DNA of 12,106 bases, taken from the NCBI GenBank assembly GCA_047639615.1, contig JBLIOL010000159.1, forward strand, positions 1-12,106. Direction: 5' to 3'. Shown here in pieces: positions 1-7,304 of the stretch. The notes beneath the pieces were generated by a model. The model saw nothing but the letters and a program-made list of their open reading frames with translations. It ran no database searches and was not told where the DNA came from. Position numbers and translations under genes: made by a program. This DNA comes from CAYWNK01 sp047639615 (GTDB lineage Bacteria > Planctomycetota > UBA1135 > GCA-002686595). The first letter of the stretch is position 1; each line of letters starts with the position of its first letter.

Positions 1-379
1 AGCGCAGGGCGCGATCCAGCTGTTCCGGGTCGATGGTCTCCTTGTCCAAGTATCCCGCTGCGCCGAGGGCCATGGCCTGGGCGTCCACATCCGGATCGCC
101 GCGCCCGGTAAGTAGGATCATCGGCACGCGCATGCCACGGCGGCGCGCCTCGCGCAGGAGGTCGAGTCCGTTGCGGTCGCCCAACTGATAGTCCACCAAG
201 CACACATCGTGGCGCTCGCTCTCCAGGGCCACGAGGGCCTCGTCCACGCCGGGCGACCATTCCACCATGTAGTGGGAGGACATAGGGTCGCCCGTAGATA
301 GCCGTGACAGCATCCGACGTGTGAAGACGAAGTCGACCTCGTTGTCGTCGACCAGGAGTATGCGGGCTCGTATGCGCAA
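1..379 (-). CDS. Response-regulator receiver domain protein, N-terminal part only (cut by window edge)
   Basis: Reading in from the edge, 126 codons form a CheY-like receiver domain. The acidic pair D11-D12 sits in ILLVDDNEVD, the phospho-acceptor is D63 in CLVDYQLGDRNGLDLL, the conserved Thr is T91 in ILLTG, and the conserved Lys is K113 in YLDKE. A TTG start at 379 is chosen because an in-frame TGA lies five codons upstream (394-392) and the next ATG falls after the acidic pair. The DYQLG...LLTG...YLDKE pattern is, from family knowledge, common in receivers placed at the N-terminus of multidomain signalling proteins (PAS, kinase or GGDEF). The output domain lies outside the window, so its role is unknown. 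The gene starts 17 bases after the stop of the upstream lipoprotein gene, so co-transcription is likely. No good Shine-Dalgarno is visible. Confidence 0.85.
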   Translation of the reverse strand, partial: MRIRARILLVDDNEVDFVFTRRMLSRLSTGDPMSSHYMVEWSPGVDEALVALESERHDVCLVDYQLGDRNGLDLLREARRRGMRVPMILLTGRGDPDVDAQAMALGAAGYLDKETIDPEQLDRALR

Positions 380-396
380 GGTGGTACTAGCTCAGC

Positions 397-1527
397 CTAC
401 TGCTCAATCCACTCGGCGATGAAGACGTTGGTCTCGCCGGATTCGCCGTCGCCACGGTTGCTGGCGAAGGCCATGTAGCGGCCATTCGGGCTGAACATGG
501 GGAAGCTATCGAATTGCTTGCCGCGGCCAGCATCGAAGTGCGTGACCTGAATAGCCTCGCCTCCGCTCGCCGGGATCATGAAGATGTCGAAGTTGAGCGC
601 CGGGCGTCCGCCGTCGTGGTGGTTGGTGGAGAAGACGATGTGCGAATCATCCGGGGTGAAGAAGGGCGCGAAATTCGCGCCGCCCAGGGCCGTGATCTGC
701 TGGCGCTCGGTGCCGTCGGCAGCGCAGGTGTAGATCTCCATCTTGCTCGGGCGCACGAGGTTTTGCTTGAGCAGGCGCCGGTAGTCGGCCAGTTCGGCCT
801 GCTCCTTGCCGGGGGTGAAGGCGGTGGTGCGGAACACCAGACGCTTGCCGTCGTGGCTGAAGAAGGCGCCGCCGTCGTAGCCGGGTACGTCGGTGACCAT
901 GGTCTGGTCCGAGCCGTCGATGTTGCAGGTCCAGAGTTCCACGTCGCCGGAGCGCGTGGATGTGAAGACCATGCGATCGCCGGTGGGGGAGACGGTTGCT
1001 TCGGCGTCGTAGCCGTAGCCGGTGATCAGCGGGCGTTGGGAGCCGTCGCTTAGGTCCGTGACCCAGATGTCGTACTCGGGGTGCAGAGCCCAGACGTAGC
1101 CTTCGCTGCGATCCGGGGGCGCGGGACAATCATCGTGCGCGCCGTGCGTGCTGGCGTAGACGACTTGGTCGTCGCCGGGCAGGAAGTAGGCGCAGGTGGT
1201 GACGCCCTTACCGGTGGAGACCATCTCGGTCCCGCCGCCGCTCGCGCTGGTGGTGAAAATCTGATCGCAGTCGATGCCCTCTTTGGGTCGACGCGATTGC
1301 ATCACTAGGCGTGTGCCGTCGAAGCTCCAGTAGGCTTCGGCGTTCTCGCCGCCCCAGGTCACTTGCCAGAGGTGCTTGAAGAAGCGCTCTTCGCCGGGCT
1401 GGATGAGGTCGTCGCTGGGCACTGCGCCGGCCACGGGGAGCTCAGCTTGATTGGAGTCGCCGGTGCTTTGGCAGGCGGTCAGCAGGATGGCGGCGAGCGC
1501 CACAGAGGAACTGCGAGTGAGGAACAT
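397..1527 (-). CDS. TolB-like (PD40/WD40-like) beta-propeller lipoprotein
   Basis: This is a 376-residue predicted lipoprotein. The N-terminus has a short hydrophobic segment ending in the lipobox LTAC, with Cys19 as the lipidation site. The body contains repeated propeller blades of the TolB/PD40 type, for example WSFDGTRLVMQSRR, VSPTGDRMVFTSTRSGD, FSHDGKRLVFRTT, FTPDDSHIVFSTNHHDG and FSPNGRYMAFASNRGD. Each has the S-P-D/N-G...F.S.R pattern, alternating with strands such as IWVTDLSDG and IYTCAADGTE. Such propellers usually act as periplasmic or surface protein-binding scaffolds; no catalytic motif is seen. The frame stays open upstream to 1710, but the ATG at 1527 is chosen because it gives the signal peptide and avoids overlap with yidD. 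The start lies 32 bases after the yidD stop. It could work with the downstream receiver protein, but that is inference from position alone. Confidence 0.85.
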   Translation of the reverse strand: MFLTRSSSVALAAILLTACQSTGDSNQAELPVAGAVPSDDLIQPGEERFFKHLWQVTWGGENAEAYWSFDGTRLVMQSRRPKEGIDCDQIFTTSASGGGTEMVSTGKGVTTCAYFLPGDDQVVYASTHGAHDDCPAPPDRSEGYVWALHPEYDIWVTDLSDGSQRPLITGYGYDAEATVSPTGDRMVFTSTRSGDVELWTCNIDGSDQTMVTDVPGYDGGAFFSHDGKRLVFRTTAFTPGKEQAELADYRRLLKQNLVRPSKMEIYTCAADGTERQQITALGGANFAPFFTPDDSHIVFSTNHHDGGRPALNFDIFMIPASGGEAIQVTHFDAGRGKQFDSFPMFSPNGRYMAFASNRGDGESGETNVFIAEWIEQ

Positions 1528-1559
1528 CGTGATTGGAATGAGGCCGATTGGAGGGCTGG

Positions 1560-1820
1560 CTATTCGCTGGAACGCCAGCGGCCGGGGGGCGGCACGGGTT
1601 CGTGTCCACCGGGGAACAAGGGATTGCAACGTAGAATCCTCCAGGTGGCCAGTAGACCTCCCTTGAAGATTCCGTGGCACAGGATCGAGTCCCGCGCATA
1701 GCCGCTGCAAGACGGCTGAAAGCGGCAGGTGGCCGGTGTCAGTGGGGAGATGAAGCGCTGGTAGACGCGGATAGGGGCGATAGCGAGCTGTCGCAGCCAG
1801 AGAATCGGAGCCGGGGTCAC
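1560..1820 (-). CDS. yidD: Membrane protein insertion efficiency factor YidD
   Basis: This 86-residue protein has the full YidD signature. An amphipathic N-terminal stretch leads into YQRFISPL (20-27), then the cysteine block CRFQPSCSGYA (32-42), then GIFKGGLLATWRILRCNP (50-67), and PGGHEPVP near the C-terminus. YidD is a small inner-membrane-associated protein that assists YidC/Sec insertion. The start is GTG at 1820, overlapping the rnpA stop as GTGA (4 bases), which indicates translational coupling with rnpA. In most bacteria yidC follows; here a propeller lipoprotein gene follows instead. Length is typical for the family. Confidence 0.95.
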   Translation of the reverse strand: MTPAPILWLRQLAIAPIRVYQRFISPLTPATCRFQPSCSGYARDSILCHGIFKGGLLATWRILRCNPLFPGGHEPVPPPGRWRSSE

Positions 1821-2245
1821 GCTTGTGGCTCCGCTGGCTTTTCGTTGGCGCGTTTCTCGAGCAGGCGCTTGTGGGCTTTATGGCTGAGGCTCACCAGCTC
1901 CTTGCGCAGGTCCTGGAGGCTGGTTTCCAGACCCACGGCGGCCGGGATCAAGATCATGTCGAGGCCCTGGGGCAGGGCGTCGTACTCCAGGCGGAAGGCC
2001 TCGCGGAACAGGCGTCGTAGCCGATTGCGGCGGTGGGCCTTGCGCCAGATTCGCTTTCCGATGGAGAGGCCCAGGCGGCTGTGGCCCAGGCTGTTCTCGT
2101 TGACCACCACCAGCAGCACCCCGGCGCGGGCACGGCTGCCCGCGCGGAATGCGCGATCGAAGTCCCCCGTGCGCACGAGACGCATGGCGCGGCTGTAGCC
2201 GAGCGCTTTCTTACGGGGACTGCTGGTTGTCTTGTCGGTGGACAT
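1817..2245 (-). CDS. rnpA: Ribonuclease P protein component RnpA
   Basis: This 142-residue basic protein is the protein subunit of RNase P, which helps the RNA subunit cleave 5' leaders from pre-tRNA. The family signature is clear. LVRTGDFDRAFRAGSR (23-38) corresponds to the N-terminal substrate-binding strand, SRLGLSIGKR (56-65) to the following strand, and RRNRLRRLFREAFR (72-85) is the RNR motif helix. The N-terminal 15 residues and the charged C-terminal tail are extra. ATG at 2245 is the natural start. It is the first gene of a minus-strand cluster with yidD (4-base overlap). rpmH, which usually precedes rnpA, is absent: the space upstream is only 51 bases and then a divergent gene begins. 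Confidence 0.95.
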   Translation of the reverse strand: MSTDKTTSSPRKKALGYSRAMRLVRTGDFDRAFRAGSRARAGVLLVVVNENSLGHSRLGLSIGKRIWRKAHRRNRLRRLFREAFRLEYDALPQGLDMILIPAAVGLETSLQDLRKELVSLSHKAHKRLLEKRANEKPAEPQA

Positions 2246-2256
2246 CGAAGGCGCCT

Positions 2257-2262
2257 AATCTA
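2257..2262 (-). promoter_or_regulatory. Possible -10 element of the rnpA-yidD cluster
   Basis: On the minus strand TAGATT, preceded by GG, matches a -10 hexamer in 5 of 6 positions. No convincing -35 is seen at the usual spacing. It lies about 11 bases before the rnpA ATG, so the transcript would be nearly leaderless. The 51-base divergent spacer must also serve the plus-strand gene starting at 2297. Weak evidence. Confidence 0.22.
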
Positions 2263-2296
2263 CCCGGACCCCGGCGCGGATGCCCGGGGCCTGACC

Positions 2297-3487
2297 TTGA
2301 GCATTCACCAGAACTGGATTGCCGCCGAGCCGGCGGAGCCCCTCTCCGGGGAGATGTACGCCCTGCGCGCTCCGGGGCCCGATGGGGAGAATCTGGGCCA
2401 GTGGCCGAATTCTGGCGCTTCGGACCTGGAACGGGCCTTCCTGGCCTGCGGCGAGGCGCCGGCCCTGTCGCGAGCGGACCTGCGCCAGGCGGGCCAGGAG
2501 CTGACGCAGGCTCCGGATCCGAGCGGCGCGGTGGGGGCGGCCTACGACCTATCGGCCGAGGAATTCGAGGAGTACACGGAGCCCCTGGAGGAGGATCTCT
2601 TGGCGCTCCTCGGCGGACGTGTACGGCACTCGGTGGGGCAGGCGGCCGCGCGCGAGGTGCTCGTGTTGCGCGTTCACTGGAGCGCAGGACCATTGGAGCT
2701 ATGGACCCGATGGCTGAGGAATTTGGCCCTTGGGCGGCCCACGCTGGTGTTGCCTGATGCGGCTTTGGCGCCGGCGGCTGAGCGTCTGGCGCAGTGCCTG
2801 GCGGCGGTTGGCGGTGCTTCTGCTGCCTGGTCGGTGTTGCACCTGGAGGGTCAGGAACTGGAGCGTGTGCTCGGCTCCATGGGTGGATCCGCGGAGATTC
2901 AGTACGTGGGGCCGGCGCATGCGCGCGCGGCCTTCTTGGAGCGCCAAAGCCAGGCCCGGCGCGAGCTGTTGGCCGGCGCCGCGGAGCCCTTCGGCTCGGG
3001 GGTGGAGGCGTCTCGGCGCGGTGCTTTGGGGCAGGCCGGTTTGTTGGAGTTGAGCGAGCTCGTTGTGCACGCTGGTGACGATCCAGAGAAGTTGGCCAGG
3101 CGCGTGGCGCGGCTGGCCTTTGGGCGCGATTGGGCGCTTGGCGGCTGGGATGCCCAGGCCCTGCGCCGGGTGCAATTGGATCCGCGCGTGATGTCGCGCT
3201 TCACGGCTTGCTTGCTAGGGGAACTCGAGCAGGGAAAATGGCTCGATTCCGCACCCTGGCCTATGCGGCGTAAACTGCAGGAGCGGCTTTTAGAGGCCCG
3301 TGAAAGGGGTCTTGGGGAGGGTGCGACACTTATTCATCAAGGCCTCAGACCCTCGCGTCCGGGCGCTAGCGGCGTTATCCTTACGCGACTGGTCTTCACC
3401 AATGTGGAGCCCAGGATGGGTCTCTCGGCACTGCAGCTACCCGCCCCGCTCCTGCTCTTGGAGCGGCTCGAGACCAAGGCCACGTGA
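2297..3487 (+). CDS. Aldehyde dehydrogenase-like protein lacking catalytic residues (putative pseudoenzyme)
   Basis: This 396-residue protein follows the ALDH fold in outline. The N-terminus runs NWIAAEPAEPLSGEMYALRAPGPDGE..LGQWPNSGASDLERAF (from residue 6), like the ALDH opening. LVLRVHWSAGPLELW (122-136) stands where ALDHs have the ..ISPWNFPL Asn loop. LALGRPTLVLPDAALAPAAE (143-162) stands where they have LAAGN.VVLKPSE. LLELSELVVHAGDDPEKLA (249-267) matches the LELGG Glu region. LGGWDAQALRRVQL (281-294) matches the GQ.C....R nucleophile site, with Ala286 in place of Cys. The EE.FGPV motif is replaced by GLSALQLPAPL (375-385). It is shorter than true ALDHs (about 480-510). The TTG start at 2297 is chosen because homology begins at residue 6; ATG 2354 is the alternative. 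It lies 100 bases upstream of lat. Loss of activity is inferred from these motifs. Confidence 0.7.
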   Translation: MSIHQNWIAAEPAEPLSGEMYALRAPGPDGENLGQWPNSGASDLERAFLACGEAPALSRADLRQAGQELTQAPDPSGAVGAAYDLSAEEFEEYTEPLEEDLLALLGGRVRHSVGQAAAREVLVLRVHWSAGPLELWTRWLRNLALGRPTLVLPDAALAPAAERLAQCLAAVGGASAAWSVLHLEGQELERVLGSMGGSAEIQYVGPAHARAAFLERQSQARRELLAGAAEPFGSGVEASRRGALGQAGLLELSELVVHAGDDPEKLARRVARLAFGRDWALGGWDAQALRRVQLDPRVMSRFTACLLGELEQGKWLDSAPWPMRRKLQERLLEARERGLGEGATLIHQGLRPSRPGASGVILTRLVFTNVEPRMGLSALQLPAPLLLLERLETKAT

Positions 3488-3515
3488 GCGCAACCAAGGC
3501 CCGCCCGTGGATCGT

Positions 3516-3535
3516 GGGAGTCCCGCAAGACTCCC
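3516..3535 (+). repeat. Inverted repeat in the spacer before lat
   Basis: GGGAGTC (3516-3522) and GACTCCC (3529-3535) form a perfect 7-bp stem with a 6-base loop. It lies 29 bases after the stop of the ALDH-like gene. There is no T-tract after it, so it is not a standard intrinsic terminator. It may stabilise or punctuate the transcript. Confidence 0.45.
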
Positions 3536-3561
3536 CAGGCCACACGACCAACTTCTCACTT

Positions 3562-3579
3562 CTCCGCGGCTCCGCGGAG
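3562..3579 (+). promoter_or_regulatory. GC-rich hairpin overlapping the lat Shine-Dalgarno sequence
   Basis: CTCCGCGG (3562-3569) and CCGCGGAG (3572-3579) are perfect complements. They can form a 7-bp stem with a GCTC tetraloop. The 3' arm ends in GGAG (3576-3579), which is the only good Shine-Dalgarno for lat, 8 bases before its ATG at 3588. Folding would therefore hide the ribosome binding site. The structure is seen directly; a regulatory role is inference. Confidence 0.5.
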
Positions 3580-3587
3580 CTCAGCAC

Positions 3588-4907
3588 ATGATCGATTCCA
3601 AGCAAGTTCACGAAGTCCTCGGCCGCCACCAGCTGGCCGACGGCTATCCGATCGTTATGGACCTGGACAAGTCCCACGGCTCCTGGATTCACGACGGCGT
3701 GACCGGCAGCGAGTACCTGGACTTCTTCACCTGTTTCGCCTCCTGGCCCGTGGGCTACAACCACCCTGCGATGATGACGCCGGAGTTCCGCTCCGCCATC
3801 GAGCTGGCTGGTCGCAACAACCCGGCCAACTCCGACCTGTACACGGCTCAAATGGCCGAGTTCGTCGAGGCTTTCGCCACCAAGGTCACGCCCGAAGGCT
3901 TCCCCTATCACTTCTGGGTCGCCGGCGGCGCCCTGGCGGTGGAGAACGCCATGAAGGTGGCCTTCGACTGGAAGGCCCACAAGGTTGGCGTCGACAAGGT
4001 CAATGACGGCGCAAACCTGACCATCATGCACTTCAAGCAGGCCTTCCACGGCCGCTCGGGCTACACCATGAGCGTCACCAACACGGTGGTGGACAAGGTT
4101 GCTCTGTTCCCGAAGTTCGATTGGCCGCGCGTGCACAACCCTGGCATCGTCTTCGACCTTGATGGCGGCATCGTCAACGATATCGAGGCCGAAGAGGCCA
4201 AATCCATCGCTGAGATCGAGGCCGGCTTCGCCCGTCCGGGCCAGCACGTGGCCGGCGTTCTGATCGAGCCCATGCAGGGCGAGGGCGGCGACAAGCACTT
4301 CCGCCCCGAGTTCATGGCCAAGCTGCGCGAGCTGTGCGATGAGCACGAGGCGCTCTTGATCTTCGACGAGGTCCAGACCGGCTTCTTCGGTTCCGGTAAG
4401 CCCTGGCTCTGGCAGTACTCCGGCGTGAAGCCCGACGTGGTGGCCTTTGGCAAGAAGTCCCAGGTCTGCGGTGTGTACGCCGGCCCGCGCGTGGACGAGG
4501 TGCCCGAGAACGTCTTCCACACCTCCAGCCGGATCAACTCCACCTGGGGCAGCAACCTCGTCGACATGGTGCGCTCCACCAAGTTCATCGAGATCATCAC
4601 CGGCGATCAGCTGGCCGACAATGTGGCCGTTCGCGGTCAGGAGTTCGTCGCGGGTCTGCGCTCCTTGGCCAAGGACAAGGGCGAGATCAGCAACGTTCGC
4701 GGCATCGGCTCCCTGGTGGCATTCACCCTGGAGACTGGCGCGAAACGAGACGCACTGCTGAGCAGCCTCTGGGACCAGAAGCTGATGGTGCTGGCCTCCG
4801 GTCCGGATTCCATCCGTGCCCGCATGCCCCTCAACGTGAGCGCCGAAGAAGTGGCTCAGGCCCTGCAGCGCGTCTCCGACGGCCTGCCGGCTATGGCTTC
4901 CGTCTAA
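3588..4907 (+). CDS. lat: L-lysine 6-transaminase (lysine epsilon-aminotransferase)
   Basis: This 439-residue class III PLP-dependent aminotransferase transfers the epsilon-amino group of L-lysine to 2-oxoglutarate. The products are 2-aminoadipate 6-semialdehyde (which cyclises to piperideine-6-carboxylate) and glutamate. Landmarks: FTCFASWPVGYNHP (47-60); FWVAGGALAVENAMK (109-123), the LAT form of the cofactor phosphate loop; HFKQAFHGRSGYT (148-160); LIEPMQGEGGD (225-235); LIFDEVQTGF (257-266), with D260 facing the pyridine nitrogen; and AFGKKSQVCG (286-295), where the second Lys (K290) aligns with the Schiff-base Lys. The VAFGKK.QVCG form is typical of the LAT subfamily rather than of ornithine or GABA aminotransferases. 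ATG 3588 is preferred over upstream in-frame codons because homology and GGAG both fit it. Cytosolic; lysine catabolism is the likely role. Confidence 0.93.
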   Translation: MIDSKQVHEVLGRHQLADGYPIVMDLDKSHGSWIHDGVTGSEYLDFFTCFASWPVGYNHPAMMTPEFRSAIELAGRNNPANSDLYTAQMAEFVEAFATKVTPEGFPYHFWVAGGALAVENAMKVAFDWKAHKVGVDKVNDGANLTIMHFKQAFHGRSGYTMSVTNTVVDKVALFPKFDWPRVHNPGIVFDLDGGIVNDIEAEEAKSIAEIEAGFARPGQHVAGVLIEPMQGEGGDKHFRPEFMAKLRELCDEHEALLIFDEVQTGFFGSGKPWLWQYSGVKPDVVAFGKKSQVCGVYAGPRVDEVPENVFHTSSRINSTWGSNLVDMVRSTKFIEIITGDQLADNVAVRGQEFVAGLRSLAKDKGEISNVRGIGSLVAFTLETGAKRDALLSSLWDQKLMVLASGPDSIRARMPLNVSAEEVAQALQRVSDGLPAMASV

Positions 4908-4916
4908 GACTGCTAT

Positions 4917-4997
4917 GGGGCACGGGCTACGACCCGTATCCCGCATAACAAGGAACGTACGATCCTCGCACGGACTGGTTGTCCGATGTGGGGATCG
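4917..4997 (+). terminator. Two hairpins after lat, possible terminator region
   Basis: A first hairpin (4917-4942) pairs ACGGG (4922-4926) with CCCGT (4933-4937), and GGG with CCC across a 2x2 internal loop, ten bases after the lat stop. A second hairpin (4960-4997) pairs CGATCC with GGATCG and CGGAC with GTCCG around an internal loop. A run of five T occurs at 5015-5019, too far away for a textbook terminator. The region may end lat transcription or act as a leader of the next gene. Confidence 0.35.
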
Positions 4998-5055
4998 TCG
5001 CATGTAGACTCGACTTTTTCCTGTGCGCCGATCCGAGTCCAAGTTGCCCCTTTTC

Positions 5056-7269
5056 ATGATTCGAGCAGTCCTGCTTTGTTTGCTCCCGCTGCTTGGGACT
5101 GTCTCGCTGGCTGCCGCATCAAGCACGGCAGGGTCCGATGGGGAAGCTACGCGCAAGCGCTCGAAGGTCGAGGTCTTGCGTCTGGCTCCGGGCGAGGCGC
5201 CGAAGATTGACGGACACGTTCAGGAGGAGCTCTGGACGCGCGCAGCTCTGGCCGGCGCTCTGACCCAGGTCAGTCCCATACCCGGAGCTGAGCCGAGCCA
5301 ATCCACGGATGTGCGTTTGGCCTACGACCAGGACAAGCTCTATGTGTCGATCATCTGCTACGACGATCCGGCAGAGGTCCGCGCGCGTCAGGCGGATCGC
5401 GACGCGCGCGTGGAGTACGACGATGTGGTCGAGCTGTGGTTCGACACTTTCAACGATCAGCGCAGTGCGTTTTGGTTTCAGATTACACCGGGTGGTTCGC
5501 GTGGCGACGCGCTCATCTCGGACGCAGGCAATCGCTTTAACAAACAGTGGGACGGAATCTGGTACGGACGCTCGCAGGTGACCGAGCGTGGCTGGGAAGC
5601 GGAGCTGGCCTTGCCCTTCAAGACTCTGGCCTTCGACCCCGATAGCAGCACCTGGGGCTTTAACATCAATCGCAAGCGCGTCGCCTCGGGCGAGAGCATG
5701 CGCTGGGCCTCCCCGGATCCGGCCTATCGCTTTTTCTCCCTGACCGAGGGTGGGCAGCTCACTGGCCTGCGCGGCATGAACCAGGGCGTGGGTCTGGACG
5801 TGGTGCCCTACGTGAAGACGTCTCTCGATCGCGAGGGCTCTTCCGAGCACCCCACTTGGCACGGGGATGTGGGCCTCGACATCTCGTGGCGGCCGAGCCC
5901 GAGCTCCACCCTACGGGCCACGATCAACACCGACTTCGCCGAGACTGAGGTCGATAGCCGCCGCATCAACCTCTCGCGCTTCCCCTTGTTCTTCCCGGAG
6001 AAGCGCGACTTCTTCCTCGAGGATGCGGGCCTGTTTGAGTTCGGCTCGCCCACCAACCGGCGTTCGCTGGTGCCGTTCTTCTCACGCACCATCGGTCGCG
6101 ATGAGGACGGTGCTGCCTTGCCGATCCTTGGCGGGGTGAAGTACACCGGACGTCACGGACGCTGGAATGTGGGCGTGCTAGATGTGTCCGTGGATTCCAC
6201 TGACACCTTGCCCGGCCGCAATCTCGCGGTGGCGCGCGCCACCTACGACTTGGGTGGTGAGTCGGCTGTGGGTGTCTTGGCTACGGAGGGCACTCCTGGG
6301 CAGGGCGATGGGGCTAGTACCCTGGGCTTGGATTTGCGCTTGGGCGACAGCCGCTTCTTTGGGCCGGGTCACAGCGGCAGCCTGTGGGCTTGGGGGCTCG
6401 ACACGCACACAGCTGGCGAGGGCGGCGACGGAAGCGCCTACGGCGTTGAAGCCCAGTCGCGCAACTCCACTTGGGATGTCAGTGGCTTGGCTCAGCGCGT
6501 GGAGGAGGGGTTCGATCCGGCTCTCGGTTTCGTGCGGCGCACCGGCGTGGACCGCACGCGAGTGCAGACGCAGCACACTTGGCGCAGTGAAGATCCCGCG
6601 GCGATTGTGCGCTCCTGGGATTCGCGTATCGCCGTGGATGTGGAGCGCGACCTAGTGGGCAACGAGGATTCCTGGGCGATTCCCCTGCGACCCGGCCGGC
6701 TGACCTTCGCCAGCAATGATCGGCTGGAGTACGAGATACACCACATCCATGAGACGCTCGACGATGGCTTCGAGCTAGGCAATCAGAATGTCCCGGGCCC
6801 GCGAGTTCGACCCGGCGAGTTCGACATGCTGCGGCACTTCATCGAGTATGAGGCCGCTACCAGCCGGCGCGTGCTCGGCGAAGTGGAGCTCGAGTATGGC
6901 GACTACTACGGCGGCACTCTGCGGCGATTGAGCGTGCGTCCGGTGATCGTGCCTGGAAGGTCCTTCACCTTCAGCGGTGGCTACACGGATGTGGAAGCGC
7001 GCCTGGACACGGGCACCTATCACACGCAGTTGATTTCGGCGGACTTCAAGGTGACCGCGGGCCCGGACTTGGTCTGGAAGAACCTCCTGCAGTACGACAC
7101 GGAGTCCAAGCAGTTGGGCTTCCAGACGCGCATGCGCTGGATCCTGACCCCGGGCCAGGACCTCTTCCTGGTGGGACTCTTCGGTTGGGAGAAAGCGGCC
7201 CATGAGCGCTCCTTCCAGTCCGAATCCCAAGAGGTCGCCTTCAAGCTGACCTACACCCTGCGCTTTTGA
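5056..7269 (+). CDS. DUF5916 outer-membrane protein with CBM9-like N-terminal domain
   Basis: This 737-residue secreted protein begins with a signal peptide (MIRAVLLCLLPLLGTVSLAAA). A carbohydrate-binding family 9-like beta-sandwich follows, about residues 40-220. It opens with PKIDGHVQEELWTRA, continues with VRLAYDQDKLYVSIICYDD and YDDVVELWFDTFND, and ends at WEAELALPFKTL. The DUF5916 signature spans about residues 286-330 and includes NTDFAETEVDSRRINLSRFP and FFPEKRDFFLEDAGLFEFG. The C-terminal half is rich in alternating beta-strands and ends YTLRF; a final Phe is typical of outer-membrane barrels. The family is of unknown function and sometimes suspected in glycan or peptide binding. ATG 5056 is chosen for the compact signal peptide; GTG 5023 is an in-frame alternative adding 11 residues. 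It is probably co-transcribed with the downstream lipoprotein gene 35 bases later. Confidence 0.87.
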   Translation: MIRAVLLCLLPLLGTVSLAAASSTAGSDGEATRKRSKVEVLRLAPGEAPKIDGHVQEELWTRAALAGALTQVSPIPGAEPSQSTDVRLAYDQDKLYVSIICYDDPAEVRARQADRDARVEYDDVVELWFDTFNDQRSAFWFQITPGGSRGDALISDAGNRFNKQWDGIWYGRSQVTERGWEAELALPFKTLAFDPDSSTWGFNINRKRVASGESMRWASPDPAYRFFSLTEGGQLTGLRGMNQGVGLDVVPYVKTSLDREGSSEHPTWHGDVGLDISWRPSPSSTLRATINTDFAETEVDSRRINLSRFPLFFPEKRDFFLEDAGLFEFGSPTNRRSLVPFFSRTIGRDEDGAALPILGGVKYTGRHGRWNVGVLDVSVDSTDTLPGRNLAVARATYDLGGESAVGVLATEGTPGQGDGASTLGLDLRLGDSRFFGPGHSGSLWAWGLDTHTAGEGGDGSAYGVEAQSRNSTWDVSGLAQRVEEGFDPALGFVRRTGVDRTRVQTQHTWRSEDPAAIVRSWDSRIAVDVERDLVGNEDSWAIPLRPGRLTFASNDRLEYEIHHIHETLDDGFELGNQNVPGPRVRPGEFDMLRHFIEYEAATSRRVLGEVELEYGDYYGGTLRRLSVRPVIVPGRSFTFSGGYTDVEARLDTGTYHTQLISADFKVTAGPDLVWKNLLQYDTESKQLGFQTRMRWILTPGQDLFLVGLFGWEKAAHERSFQSESQEVAFKLTYTLRF

Positions 7270-7304
7270 GGGAAGTCCGGCGCGGGGATGCTTAGGATGC
7301 ACCC

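Noticed and set aside
1528..1710. N-terminal extension of the beta-propeller lipoprotein frame
   Set aside because: It would overlap yidD and place the signal peptide internally. ATG 1527 gives a proper lipoprotein signal.
2033..2296. Longer start for the ALDH-like gene
   Set aside because: The upstream part lies over rnpA in the opposite direction and has no ALDH similarity. Family-like sequence begins a few residues after the TTG at 2297.
2246..2296. Search for rpmH (ribosomal protein L34) upstream of rnpA
   Set aside because: The 51-base gap is too short for the roughly 45-codon gene, and no L34-like basic peptide is seen in any frame.
4979..5010. Promoter with -35 TTGTCC (4979-4984) and -10 TAGACT (5005-5010) before the DUF5916 gene
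   Set aside because: The spacing is 20 bases, too long for a standard promoter, and the -35 lies in a hairpin loop and arm. It is kept only as part of the shared GTAGANT observation.
3396..5156. Open frame of 586 codons on the minus strand, opposite lat
   Set aside because: It lies antisense to the clear lat gene, is rich in residues expected from reading high-GC codons backwards, and shows no family motif. It is a frame shadow.
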